Positions 1-10,209 of a DNA stretch of 64,000 nt are shown one piece after another (positions within the stretch are counted from its first letter, which is position 1; each line of letters starts with the position of its first letter). The notes beneath the pieces were generated by a model, which had not been told where the DNA came from, ran no database searches, and worked only from the letters and a program-made list of their open reading frames with translations. The translations under genes and the position numbers were made by a program. The DNA is from Cryoendolithus antarcticus (taxonomy: Eukaryota; Ascomycota; Dothideomycetes; Cladosporiales; Cladosporiaceae), in contig NAJO01000042.1 in assembly GCA_002077065.1 (NCBI GenBank), forward strand, positions 1-64,000, written 5' to 3'.

Positions 1-132
1 AACCCTAACCCTAACCCTAACCCTAACCCTAACCCTAACCCTAACCCTAACCCTAACCCTAACCCTAACCCTAACCCTAACCCTAACCCTAACCCTAACC
101 CTAACCCTAACCCTAACCCTAACCCTAACCCT
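1..132. repeat. Telomeric repeat, 22 copies of AACCCT
   Basis: Twenty-two uninterrupted AACCCT hexamers open the window. This is the C-rich strand of the TTAGGG telomere used by most filamentous ascomycetes, oriented as expected at the left end of a chromosome. The array stops abruptly at base 133, and I see no degenerate telomeric variants in the bases that follow. The molecule therefore probably reaches a true chromosome end. Confidence 0.97.
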
Positions 133-1783
133 TTTCTAAACGTATAAAGAGTAGTAAGTAGAGGAAATCGTTTACGTGCGAATAAAGAAGAGAGGAAAGG
201 GGAGAGAAGTCCTAGTAAAATAGGCCGGCTACTACGAGAAATTATAGAAGCCCTTAGAAAACCTAGCGGATAACGCTACGATAGACGACTACGAAGCTAG
301 ATACGGAGACGCTAAGACTAACGACGGGCCGAGAGAAGCATAGGAGAAGGAGAAGAAGGGAAGTAAGGGAAAGGAGTAGGACTCCTAAGAGAATAAATAG
401 GTATTAGGCGTTTTATAGGGGAATCGGACCCCGCTAAGAAATATACGGGAATAGGCGTTAATAGAACGGGAGGAGAAGAGAATGAGAAGGGGAGGGATCA
501 CTATATGCTAGGAGAGGCGGACGCCGGACTCCGCGCTAATTCTAGGGACTCCGTCCTAAAACCGCCGCTATGCTAACTAACCGGACTCCGTTAAGAACAC
601 GCCGGACCCCTATAAAAACACTACTTAGGACTTAGCCTTCTTATTACCCTTCTTAGGCGGGGGACCGCTACCGGAACGACGGGGCCCGAGGACGAACGCC
701 TAGGGAGTTCCTCCGGGACTAAATAAACGGTAAGCGATAGTAATAGAGCGGAGCCCGGGGTAAACTCACGTCTGGCCCTACTAAGCCATAGTATCTACTA
801 ATTTCCTAGTAATCTCCGCGGCCACTACACTAGAATCGACGGTTAGCGACGTAAAGTAAGCGGAGTTAGTAAACTAACCTAGAGAGCAACCTAGAAGCTT
901 AGAGAGGCTTTAAGGCCTTATACGCCTTAAGGATATAATAGAGATCCTCCTAGGCCTCCTTCCTATAAGAACAGACCGTTAGCCGACCGAAAACAACCGG
1001 ATTCTATAGTATTTACTTGTCGTTCTCTCTAGAACGAGTCTATATAGCGTAGGCGACATAGGCTATAGTTAGACTATTACCGGTTAGCGACGTAAATCGA
1101 TCGGACTCCGGCGTATATATAGATCGTAGTAGTTCTTCTTCTTGTCGGCATAAGACTTATAGGAACGAGCGCCTTTAGTCTAAAGATTATTAGCGGGGCC
1201 CGATTAGAATAGAGCGGGATCCGGTATATACTCCTTAGGATATATAGTTAATTCCGGCGGAAGCGTAGGGCAGGTAGTAGATGTTAGACATCTAGGTCCC
1301 GGTTAATTTCAAGCGGATTCCGCTAGAGAGCTTTAGGGAGGGTGTCTTCTTACTTACGTTAGTAGTTAGTAATAAAGAGAAGAAGGAAAGGGAGCGGAAA
1401 TAGTTAGTTTATAGCATAATTACGAGTAAATGCTAAGAGCTCGTATAACAATGAAACCGGGATAATAGGGTAGGTAATAATAGGAAGGAGGGCCCTAAGG
1501 GTAGTCGGCGGAGCCCGACGTAAAGTTATCGGGTCCCTAGAGAAATGCCCGGGGCCTAGAAATAGGTCATTTCACTTCGCTAGATACGGCGAATTCACTT
1601 ATAATAAAGACGTGAACTAAAGACACTAAAGTCGGAAGCCGCTATATACTAACCGGACCCTGATATTAAGCGCCGGAGATAGGCATATCTAGGTTATAGT
1701 CGAAGTGAACACGCGCTCTAAAGTAAACGGAATTTGTTTTTTCTATAGTCTCCGCTCGATTACGACGGGGAGGAGGGGGGTAA
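133..1783. repeat. Subtelomeric RIP-mutated DNA without intact genes
   Basis: No open frame of useful length survives. CpA and TpG are nearly missing, TpA is frequent and CpG is retained, which is the signature of repeat-induced point mutation (C to T in CpA). A near-palindromic CGGA(C/G)TCCG-type motif recurs, for example at 535-543, 582-590 and 1102-1110, with the related CGGACCCCG at 425-433. A TTAGCGACGTAAA direct repeat occurs near 842 and 1083. The original element cannot be identified by eye. Confidence 0.8.
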
Positions 1784-1956
1784 TATAAGGGGCGAGCCCT
1801 AGGATAAAGACACGGGCTTCGCCCGTACGATGCTATATCCGTATATAGGAGGCCGCTCCTTTTATTACGGACTTAGCGTAGAACCTCTCTTCCTCCGATA
1901 TCGAACTTGCTATATACTACGTTAAGCCTTAGTATATACGTTACTTACCCGTAATA
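1784..1956 (+). repeat. Left arm of 173-base inverted repeat
   Basis: Reading outward to inward, this arm matches the reverse complement of 3868-4040 at every base I compared, with no gaps. It begins TATAAGGGGCGAGCCC and ends GTTACTTACCCGTAATA. Similarity is lost immediately outside and inside these limits. Confidence 0.9.
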
Positions 1957-3867
1957 CTTATAGTCTATACTAGGACGGTAAGGCGCTAACTTCTGCGCGT
2001 TCTACTTGCAAAATAGTAGGGCCATGTCTTTTAGCTCCGGGGGTAGCATATTCCGTAGCTATTCTAGCGTAAGGTCTATCTTCTTCGTTATTGCTTTCTT
2101 AATGTCCTCGGCCTTTATAATAGCTACTAGGGTAACGTTAGCGCGTTCCTCGTAGTTACGGCCTTCGGAGATCTACTTCTTAGCTCTCCTATAATAGAAC
2201 CGACGTTTTTTATATATAGTCCTAACTTTATTATACGCCTTCTAGGGGTTTCCTAGTATTATTAGGAAGGCTAATCTAGGTACTACGTACGCGTACGTAG
2301 TTTATAGGAACCCGGCCATTTCTATACGGAGCGCGATAACGCCCGTAATCTTTAAGCCCTTTATGGCTTTCGAGGCTCCCTAGACGTTACGTGTTTCGCG
2401 ATTAACGTAGGGGAGTCCGAGACCTTCTACTAGGTCTCCGTTAATTATAGCATAGTATTAGTAACCTTTATTAATAAGAGCGAAAGTTCCGAAGGTTTTC
2501 TAAAGGAGTACGTCTATATATATAAGGTTCCCGTTTATTACCTTCTTTACCTTCTTCTACTCCTTTACTAATACTCCGTTCTCTCTCGTCTCCTAACTCT
2601 AAGTAAGAGCTAGTCTTTTCCCGCCTTAGATAAGGCAGAGTCCGACTCTTCGGAGGCATCTTCTAATAGTAGTTAGGTCTTTACTATATTTATTACTATA
2701 GGCTTTACTACGGGGGTATACGGGTACTCGCTAATATAGTATCCGGACCCTCTATAGCGGAAATAGAGCTTTCTCTCGTAGTGCCTTTCCCTTTCTACTA
2801 TATCTACCTACTTCGCTCTCTACTTTCCGCCTAAACCCTTACGGTCTCCGGGCCCTTTATAGTAGTCCCCCTCGGGTCGTATCGGGGCTATAATCGTGTC
2901 CCCGTCCGCGTCGATCCGAACGGTAGTAGTACTATAAGAGTATATAGTAACCGACGTTTTTAGAGTAGAATCCTTATGTTTCTTCCTCTACTTCTCGTAG
3001 TATAACTTAAAGGTGTTAGTCGTTTCGATATTAGTTATAATACGCTCGACCTCCGTAGCGTACTCGTAGTAGTCCGTCCTCGTTACTATAGCTACTATAT
3101 ATAAACGAGCGGCGTTCGAGAACGTATTACGGAGGTAGCCGATCTTCGTAACGTTATCCTAACTCTCTCCGCCTACGGTTAGTAGGAGTCCGTCGAATTC
3201 TAACTAGTGTTCGTGCTATAGTTGGCCTTAAGAGTGCCTTATAGTCGTAAGACGCTCGAGAGCGTTAGCTTGTTTATTACTATCCCCGAATATCTTCTCG
3301 AGGTACGTAAAGAAAGCCTCGGGGTCCTTATCTTTCTTATTACTACCCTTCTCCTAGAAGTAGCGTATATACGCTCGCTCGCGTACTAGGAGTATATCGT
3401 ATATAGTATCCTAGTAGTATCTAATAGAGAGCGGTAGTTATAAGGCGGAGCGCACGTAGTAGGAGCTACGTATCCGTAGGAGATAGTTATATAGGGTATC
3501 CGCGCGACCGTCCTAGGACGGTAGCTTCTAGTCGTAGGGCCCTACTATTTCCCTTATAGGGGCCGCCTATTAGGGCGCGGCGAGCGATGCGATAAGGGTT
3601 CTTAGTAGGGAGGCTATTAGGGATTCTTCCCTAGGAAGTCGTTCGACCTCCGCTCGTTTAGCCTCTACTCGTTTAAGGGTAGAGCGCGTCGCTCTAAGCT
3701 CGGCTTCTATCTCTTATTGGCGTACGTATATCTACTTAATAATACGTCTTATAGTCGCTTCTAAGGTCTCCGGCTAAGAGCTCCCGGGAAGCGGCAATAA
3801 TATACTACTATCCGGGGTTAGACTATCGGGTAGTAATAGGTCTATAGGTAATTTTAATCGAACTTAA

Positions 3868-4040
3868 TATTACGGGTAAGTAACGTATATACTAAGGCTT
3901 AACGTAGTATATAGCAAGTTCGATATCGGAGGAAGAGAGGTTCTACGCTAAGTCCGTAATAAAAGGAGCGGCCTCCTATATACGGATATAGCATCGTACG
4001 GGCGAAGCCCGTGTCTTTATCCTAGGGCTCGCCCCTTATA
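3868..4040 (-). repeat. Right arm of 173-base inverted repeat
   Basis: This is the inverted partner of 1784-1956. Both arms show the same RIP-type depletion of CpA and TpG, so their identity may mean that every convertible site was converted in both, or that they arose by a recent inverted duplication. Confidence 0.9.
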
Positions 4041-4422
4041 CTCCTACTCCCCTCTAGCCTCCTCCTCTATCCTATAGCTATTCTCTATCTCTAGTACTCT
4101 CCTCTCCTCTACTATAATCGCTTCCTTACTCCTTAGGTATATATATTCTTCTATTAGAATAAGGCTGTTAATAGGCTACCTATAGAAGCGTATAATATTT
4201 AAAGGATAGTAATAAGAGAAAATTAGTAATAAGTAAAGGATAGTAGTAAGCGAAGAGTAGTAATAAGCGGATAATAGCGACGAGCGTAGGCTAGCGATAA
4301 GTAATAGATAGCGACGAGTAAGGGGCGGCGACGAGTAAGTATAAGATAATAGGTACGAACAGGAAAAGATGTCTTAGTCTATCGGTATATCTTATACGCC
4401 GTATAGCATATCGTATACCCTC
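4041..4422. repeat. RIP-mutated DNA between the inverted element and the first gene
   Basis: About 380 bases with the same CpA/TpG depletion and purine-rich GTAATAAG-type runs. Codon-like composition returns just before the stop codon of the oxidoreductase gene at 4423. There is no coding potential. Confidence 0.7.
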
Positions 4423-5706
4423 CTATAGCTTTGCCCTCGTCTCGACCAGTCCCTTCGCCCACCTCTGATACTGCTTCGTCTGCTTCGCATCCCGTATTTG
4501 ATCCCACCCAAACGCAATCAGCGGCCACACACCCTGCCACCCTCGGCCTTGTCCTCCCGTCGCCGCCATGTTCCAATGCACTGCCGCAATGGAGGCGATA
4601 CTGACTAGCATCTTCGGCAACACCCAAGTCGGACTCGTCGATGGCGATGGATCCTCGCCGCGCTGCCATCGGTTCGGTAGATCGGGTATGAGCCCGATGG
4701 CTGTGCCCACACCCGCTAGGAGACGGTCAGACGACGTGACCACTGCGTCAAGAGTGGCGCGCTTGCGGATGCCGCCCGTGACGACGACTGGCATCGTAGC
4801 AACTTGCTCGACTTGCTTTGCGGCTTCGAAGAAGTACATCTCGCGAATCGTGGTGCTGCTTTGCGTGGTCTTCTCATCCATGACCATGTGCGATCCAGCC
4901 ATTGCAGGACTTTCGTAGTTGCCGCCGCTGATCTCGATGAAGTCGATGTGCATTGTGTTGAGCTGCTCGACGATCCAAAGCAGGTCCTCCGAGTCGAAGC
5001 CACCCTTCTGAAAGTCAGAGCTGTTGATCTTGACAGCGACACCGAATGCCGGCGAGACATTCGCCCTGACAGCTTTGAGGACATCAAACAGCAGTCGGGC
5101 GCGATTCTCCCTCGACCCACCCCAGCGATCTGTCCTGACGTTCGCCAGAGGTGACAGGAACGCCGAGATCAGATAACCATGCGCCGCGTGTACCTCGACT
5201 CCGTCTGCTCCCAGCTCTTCAGCCTTGCGCGCAGCATATGCAAATCGATGTATGATGTCTTGTATCTTCTCTTCACTCATAGCGATTGGCTTGCCAAAGA
5301 GCGCGCTCAATCGGCCCATCTTGACCTGAACATCCGACGGCCCGTAGGCCTCGATGCCAGCCTGCTTCTTCACTTGTCGACCTGGGTGGTTGATCTGCAG
5401 CCAAAACTGCGCGCCATGTGCCTTCGTCTTGGTGATGAGTCGCCGCCAAACTTGGTCGTCTTGCGGTCCTGCGTCTTCGGCAAGCAGTGTGTCGCCTGCG
5501 AGAGCCATAGCGAGAGGATCAATCATAACATGGCCACTGAGAATGAGACCACTGCCGCCTGCTCCCCAAGCATCGTACAACTTGACCATGGCTTCCGAAG
5601 GCTGGCAGTGGTGCTCCACGTCGGCCATGCTCTCCTCCATCGCCGCTTTGACGATCCGATTCTTGATTGTGGAGCCATTGGGCAGCGGGATCGGGTTGAA
5701 TGCCAT
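4423..5706 (-). CDS. Old Yellow Enzyme family NADH:flavin oxidoreductase
   Basis: A single-exon protein of 427 residues starting at an ATG. It has the TIM-barrel layout of FMN-dependent OYE enzymes: an early PLPNGSTIKNRIVKAAM segment, LQINHPGRQ near residue 105, the HAAHGYLISAFLSPLAN motif near 175 that supplies flavin and substrate contacts, and a late VVVTGGIRKR phosphate-binding region. The family reduces activated C=C bonds using NAD(P)H. It lies closer to fungal 2,4-dienoyl-CoA-reductase-like OYEs than to classical yeast Oye2; that subgrouping is an impression. It is the first intact gene from the telomere. Its stop codon lies at the boundary with RIP-mutated DNA, and the TAG itself could derive from CAG. 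The physiological substrate is unknown. Confidence 0.9.
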   Translation of the reverse strand: MAFNPIPLPNGSTIKNRIVKAAMEESMADVEHHCQPSEAMVKLYDAWGAGGSGLILSGHVMIDPLAMALAGDTLLAEDAGPQDDQVWRRLITKTKAHGAQFWLQINHPGRQVKKQAGIEAYGPSDVQVKMGRLSALFGKPIAMSEEKIQDIIHRFAYAARKAEELGADGVEVHAAHGYLISAFLSPLANVRTDRWGGSRENRARLLFDVLKAVRANVSPAFGVAVKINSSDFQKGGFDSEDLLWIVEQLNTMHIDFIEISGGNYESPAMAGSHMVMDEKTTQSSTTIREMYFFEAAKQVEQVATMPVVVTGGIRKRATLDAVVTSSDRLLAGVGTAIGLIPDLPNRWQRGEDPSPSTSPTWVLPKMLVSIASIAAVHWNMAATGGQGRGWQGVWPLIAFGWDQIRDAKQTKQYQRWAKGLVETRAKL

Positions 5707-6522
5707 GGTTTAGAACGTATATGGAAGGCCTCTAGTGGGTCTTCCTCGCTACTAATCGCTGCGTGGCAGTGCTGTTCTTCGAGGGTTGTACGATTGATGT
5801 CTGTTCGGACTCCGTTATTCAGGGCGACAGACGAGGTATTTGAAGGTGCACGTCTCGAGCGCTCGGTCCCGCCATGATTGCAAACCGATGCAGAAAGTTC
5901 CTCCGACTATCAAATACGATGGTGAGGTTTCGGGGTGGGTATCAATCTAGCGCGTCGCTGTCTTGCATGTGCACTCGTAATGAAGAGGCAATGGCCGCAG
6001 CCGAGGCACGCACAAATCTGATGCAGGCACAATGTCGGCGAGATCGACCTGCTGTGCCGACTTCCTTTGTCATCAATGAGTCAGGTTCTAAAGCCTCCGC
6101 CATGCTAGGCTATACCAAGATGTCTTTGGTGCTCGACGACACCTGCAATGTCGTACGGCCAGACTCGTTGTCGCTTTGAACGGCTTTCAGCAGCGAGTCC
6201 GATCTCCAGAACGTCGCCCTGGCACGCGCATCAATGCTAACGGCTGTACAGCCTTGTCCTGCGAGAGGCGTCGTCGCGCCCCGCCCATTGCGGCAGGGCT
6301 GCAGGTAGGTTGCCTTCTTTTTTGCTCTTTCCAGAATGGGATCTCGTGGTCTTCGGCTCTTCCAGTTATGGTATCATAAGTTGCGGCGTTCCCTCTGGCG
6401 GTGTGCGTGAGCGCTCAAGATGGCCAACATCTCGGCACGACTGAGGATGTCCCGAGTATCCGTCCATAAATGCGCAACAGGCGCGTCACAACTCTCGACC
6501 TGGCGCCTTTAGCACCCAGAGC
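5707..6522. other. Gene-free spacer between oxidoreductase and HET gene
   Basis: Normal base composition with no CpA depletion. Small open frames on the plus strand have no recognisable motifs. It probably holds the promoters of the two divergent flanking genes and an unresolved 5' exon of the HET gene. Nothing else is seen. Confidence 0.5.
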
Positions 6523-8413
6523 GTGCCCAACGCATCGCCGGCGCCGTATCAGTATGAAGAGCTTAGCAACGAGGATGACATCCGATTATTGCGGTTCCGC
6601 AAACGAAGAGCTGGTGGGATCGCGAGTTCCCTACATCGCTTCCAGCTTAGCTCGCCAGATCGACCAGTATACCGTGCGCTGTCGTACACATGGGACAACG
6701 AGCAAGCGCGCTTTGAGCTGGAGATGCCGCAGGGGAGCGTTCTTAGGGTGCGCAAAAACCTCTGGGACGCACTCGTGTCAATGGGCGACACCGCGACTGA
6801 AGCCTGGGTGTGGTGCGACGCTGTCTGCATCAATCGAAGTTCAGACATCGAGCGCAATCACCAGGTCAAGCTTATGGCGGACATCTACAGGAATGCGAAC
6901 ATTGTTGAAGCCTGGCTAGGTCAAGATCAGCTAAGCTTTAGTGCCGTTCAACAGTACATGGCGCAGTTGCGTGGCGGCAATGCAACCCGGCCCTACGATG
7001 ACTATGATGACTATGATGACTACGATGGGTCATACAATACGTCGCAGTATGCCTCGCGGATTCTCCCCTCCTTGAGCTCACGCTACTGGACAAGGAAATG
7101 GGTAAGTTTTAATACCTCGCCCAATACAGTGACAGTGTTGTCCAAGAAATGCTGACCCCATGCAGATCATTCAGGAAATCGTGCATGCACGCATGGTAGT
7201 CCTACGCACTGCGCAAGGCCAACTCCCGATGACCGAGCTAGAAGCCATGATTGAGCAGCTGAGCAAGGAGAGCCTAGCTCCCTCGGCCGCAGCTCAAGCC
7301 ATACTGGCGACCCCAGCGGCCCGCCTGATCCTTGAAAGGCTCGAGGCGCAGAGAGGTACACGGTCGGCGAACCTTCACAGATTGATCGAGCGATACGCTG
7401 CGAATCAGTGCGGACTACCCTGTGATCACATCTACGCTCTACACAGTCTTGTCGGAGAACACAGAACTCATCTGCCGATCGAGTACGGGGCCACCGCAAT
7501 TAAGCAATTCAGTACTGCCGTCGCTTTCGTGTGCGAGCACGAGCAGCTTTCGCCAGCTGAGCTGCCACGGTTTGCTGAGCTGCTGAGAGGCTTACTACAG
7601 ATCAGCACGGGCGCGATCGCGGCGCGCCACAGGGCGCTTGAAGGGCTTCACTTGACCATCTCGGTCACAACATTCGCCCGCATCCAGATCCTGCCCGAGA
7701 GTAGTGCGTCGCTACAGCTGCGTACACAGATCGTGCCCCTCCCTCCAATGCAAAGGTTCACGCTCAATCGGCGGGACACTGCTGACTGGACGATGCAACG
7801 CACTCAGATCGAGGATCCCTATCTCGTCGGCCGGCCGGATATGGTGTACTTCAGCATGCCAGACTCTGGCTTCGTCGGTCTTGCAGGATGTCGCCTCGAA
7901 TCGGATGATTTCATCTGGGTCGTTCCTGCGATTACGTTAGTCTTCATCGTACGACCCAGCTCCGAAAGCACGCTTCGCATCATCGGGAGAGCCTACGTCT
8001 GGCCTGAAGCGACACAGCAAGGCAATATTGCTGCTCGAAACCCGGAATCCTCCAATACCCTGATCGGCAATGGCGCTGCGGAAACGCACTTCGTGTTCAT
8101 GAACTGCACGGACTTGTTCACGCTGATATCCCTGGCAGCAATCCCTCCACCGCCTGCGTTACCTTCACCGTCGGTCTCTGTGCGAGTTCCTACGCCCCCA
8201 CCTCCAGCCTATATGCCGGAGCCTGCTTATGACGACGATCCGCCATATATCCCTTTCGCAGCTCCACATCAGTCACATCATTCGCAGAGCGAAGCTGGAT
8301 GCTGCGTCTGTGATTGCTGTTCCTGTGACTGCTGTACCTGTCGTTGTTGGCTTCAGGTCTGCCCCGAGTCTTGCAAGCCCTCTTCCTCCTTATCTCTATA
8401 TCTGTACTTCTAG
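6523..8413 (+). CDS. HET-domain (heterokaryon incompatibility-like) protein
   Basis: The modelled exons are 6523-7101 and 7166-8413, split by a 64-base GTAAGT...GCAG intron. Joining them restores the classic HET-domain run: ALSYTWDN, then AWVWCDAVCINR, then WTRKWIIQEIV. The domain occupies roughly residues 25-200 of about 609. HET proteins are cytosolic regulators of non-self recognition and programmed cell death in filamentous fungi. A microsatellite encodes a DDYDDYDDYD tract (6997-7027). No ATG lies in this frame upstream of the domain before a stop at 6442, so the true start is probably in a short 5' exon; 6523 is only where the frame becomes clearly coding. The last 25 residues before 8400 are extremely Cys-rich, and a hydrophobic segment follows in another frame, so the C-terminus is uncertain. 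Confidence 0.85.
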
Positions 8414-9646
8414 CCGCTGCTCTCGTTGGGGGCTGCTTTGGGCTTTGTGTGCCACCCTGTATGGACTGCGACTGCGAAGTTGCCGAAACACTCTTTATTG
8501 GTCCCTTATCGGCAATTGGTTGGCTAGTGAAGGAATGTGCAAGCCTCTTCGAACCCATCGCCGACTGATCATGCAAGTCCGTGTCGACTTTTCGGGCTGG
8601 AAATCCCTGTCCTCTTACCACTGTCACGCACACCTGCAGTCTCGTCGCGATTCGCGCAAACTCAGCGCAGCGATATTCTGCGGCCATTAAGCTCCTGGGT
8701 GATATGGCTACAGTCTGCTGGAGAGGCGGTCGTACGGCGCAACCAGCAGTCGATTCGTACATATACCAGTGAACTGCAACCGTCATGCTGCGGGCCGCCG
8801 GACTGCATTGAGACTAGGCAGGGCCTGATCGATAGAATCTTCCACCACACCGTGGTGCAGTGGGCTCGATCACATGGCACGATCGCAGCTATCAATGCAC
8901 GGCACTGCTACTATTGTTCTATAGGCTGGCGAGGCGGGGTATCTCGTTGTAGTCGTCAAAAGGGTGGACTGAAGCACTGGCAGTATTAGCCAGCCTTGCA
9001 TATGATGATGTGGGACCGGCGAAAGATTGGAAAATATAGGTCAGTTCGTTGTGATGGCTCTATCCCTCTACCTCCACCCACTTGCTGCACTCTCCCTTTG
9101 CTCGAAGTAAGCATTTTCGTGGCTGTCTCAAGGTATCCGGCACTGATGCCGCAATCTCGATGGCACTATGGTAAGGACAGTCCGAGCGGCGTGTGATCGA
9201 GTGAAGCGCACCGTGAGGCAAGACCTCACTCCGACCATTTCAGATCCATCTTTTTCGAATGAGCAGTCGACATCACCTGTCACGACCGATAGCGATCTTT
9301 GACGTATTTCTGTGGTGCCGTGCTGGCACTGCAGCGAAGTAGCCCACTGTTGCATTGGGAAAGTGAAGAAGGCAGGTGTGAAAGCGAGGATCGTCTGATG
9401 AGTCTTCACTCCTTGGACTTCACTTCATCTGCACTAACTTTCCCGTTGAGGTCGATTTTCCTCCACTCGCACCACACTCATCTTGGAGACCACGAACAAC
9501 ATTCCGTCACAACGGTACATCCACCGTCTTGTAGATGATTGCCTGCAACGTTCCATGAGCCTTGCTGATTTTTTCCCAGCTCCTGGATATGCCGTCGTGA
9601 AACCACACCTCCCTCGCCACCTACGCGCTCTGACGGCACAACCGAC
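8414..9646. other. Gene-free stretch downstream of HET gene
   Basis: Open frames here overlap on both strands and show no domain, signal peptide or repeat. At 8344-8568 a plus-strand frame encodes a hydrophobic helix (VLQALFLLISISVLLAAALV), which may be a spliced membrane tail of the HET protein. Nothing else is recognised. Confidence 0.45.
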
Positions 9647-10030
9647 ATGAAGCCTTATCACCTCACGGGCCGGCCACCCGACATCCGACTTATCATCTAC
9701 GGCCTACTTTTCACGGCCGTCCTAGGTCCAGACGTGCCGCTAGAGGACTTTCAAGCTTCCCGACCCGCACTTCCAATTTTGCGTACATCTGGTCTGATCC
9801 GCCGCGAAGCGCTCCCAGTATGGTCCAGCGAGCTTCACGCTGCCCTCAAATGCAGCTGCAGGATGGATCCACAGCTCTTCCAAGTCTACGACGATGTCAT
9901 GATGGTCGTATGGAACAAGCAAAGAGGTGGGTTGGCAATTACGGACGGGAGGTATGAAGCGATGGATTGTGCAGAGCTCGACTTGGAAGCGCTGTGGACT
10001 CGTGCAGACGTCTACTTCCCTGCGAGGTGA
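9647..10030 (+). CDS. Short F-box/2EXR-like family protein (paralogue 1)
   Basis: A 127-residue frame with an ATG start. It carries PPDIRLIIYGLLF near residue 10 and LPILRTSGLIRREALPVW near 42-59, the same two-block pattern seen in five other loci of this window (LPxELRxxIYDxLF, then PLPPIxRTCxxIRxEAxxxW). The pattern resembles the first ExR block of fungal 2EXR or degenerate F-box proteins, whose function is generally unknown. The stop TGA sits inside a perfect splice-donor context (AG|GTGAGT at 10027), so the protein may continue through an intron. It is the only one of the six on the plus strand and the most divergent. Confidence 0.55.
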   Translation: MKPYHLTGRPPDIRLIIYGLLFTAVLGPDVPLEDFQASRPALPILRTSGLIRREALPVWSSELHAALKCSCRMDPQLFQVYDDVMMVVWNKQRGGLAITDGRYEAMDCAELDLEALWTRADVYFPAR

Positions 10031-10209
10031 GTCCCCGAGTCAGGTCGGCGCATCCCAAAGAAGGAGATACTTAGTCCAGGACGTGGCTGATAAGGGGTTA
10101 GGTGGAGTTTGGGTTGGGGCGACAGCGTCAGCAGCGCACTCTCATTATACATCTCGCTCGAGATGCTCGTGACTACTGTTGGGCGAAAGCCTCAATGGCA
10201 AACGTCCCA

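Larger units (their letters stand above)
1784..4040 (-). mobile_element. RIP-inactivated Ty3/gypsy gag-protease remnant between 173-base inverted arms
   Basis: The interior (1957-3867), read on the minus strand, holds a gag-like coiled-coil region near 3600-3800 and a CCHC zinc-knuckle relic at 2724-2765. An aspartic-protease-like region follows, then a stretch near 1960-2050 resembling the lead-in to Ty3/gypsy reverse transcriptase. Stops interrupt every part. In the knuckle, all three Cys and the His of C-X2-C-X4-H-X4-C are read as Tyr, as expected when TGC and CAC become TAC by RIP. No polymerase, RNase H or integrase region follows, because the sequence runs straight into the inverted arm. 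The arrangement is odd for an LTR element, whose ends should be direct repeats. It may be two nested or inverted copies, or a foldback structure. Confidence 0.7.

Noticed and set aside
6470..6919. 149-codon frame overlapping the HET domain
   Set aside because: It is an out-of-frame shadow of the HET coding sequence, although its ATG may belong to a 5' exon.
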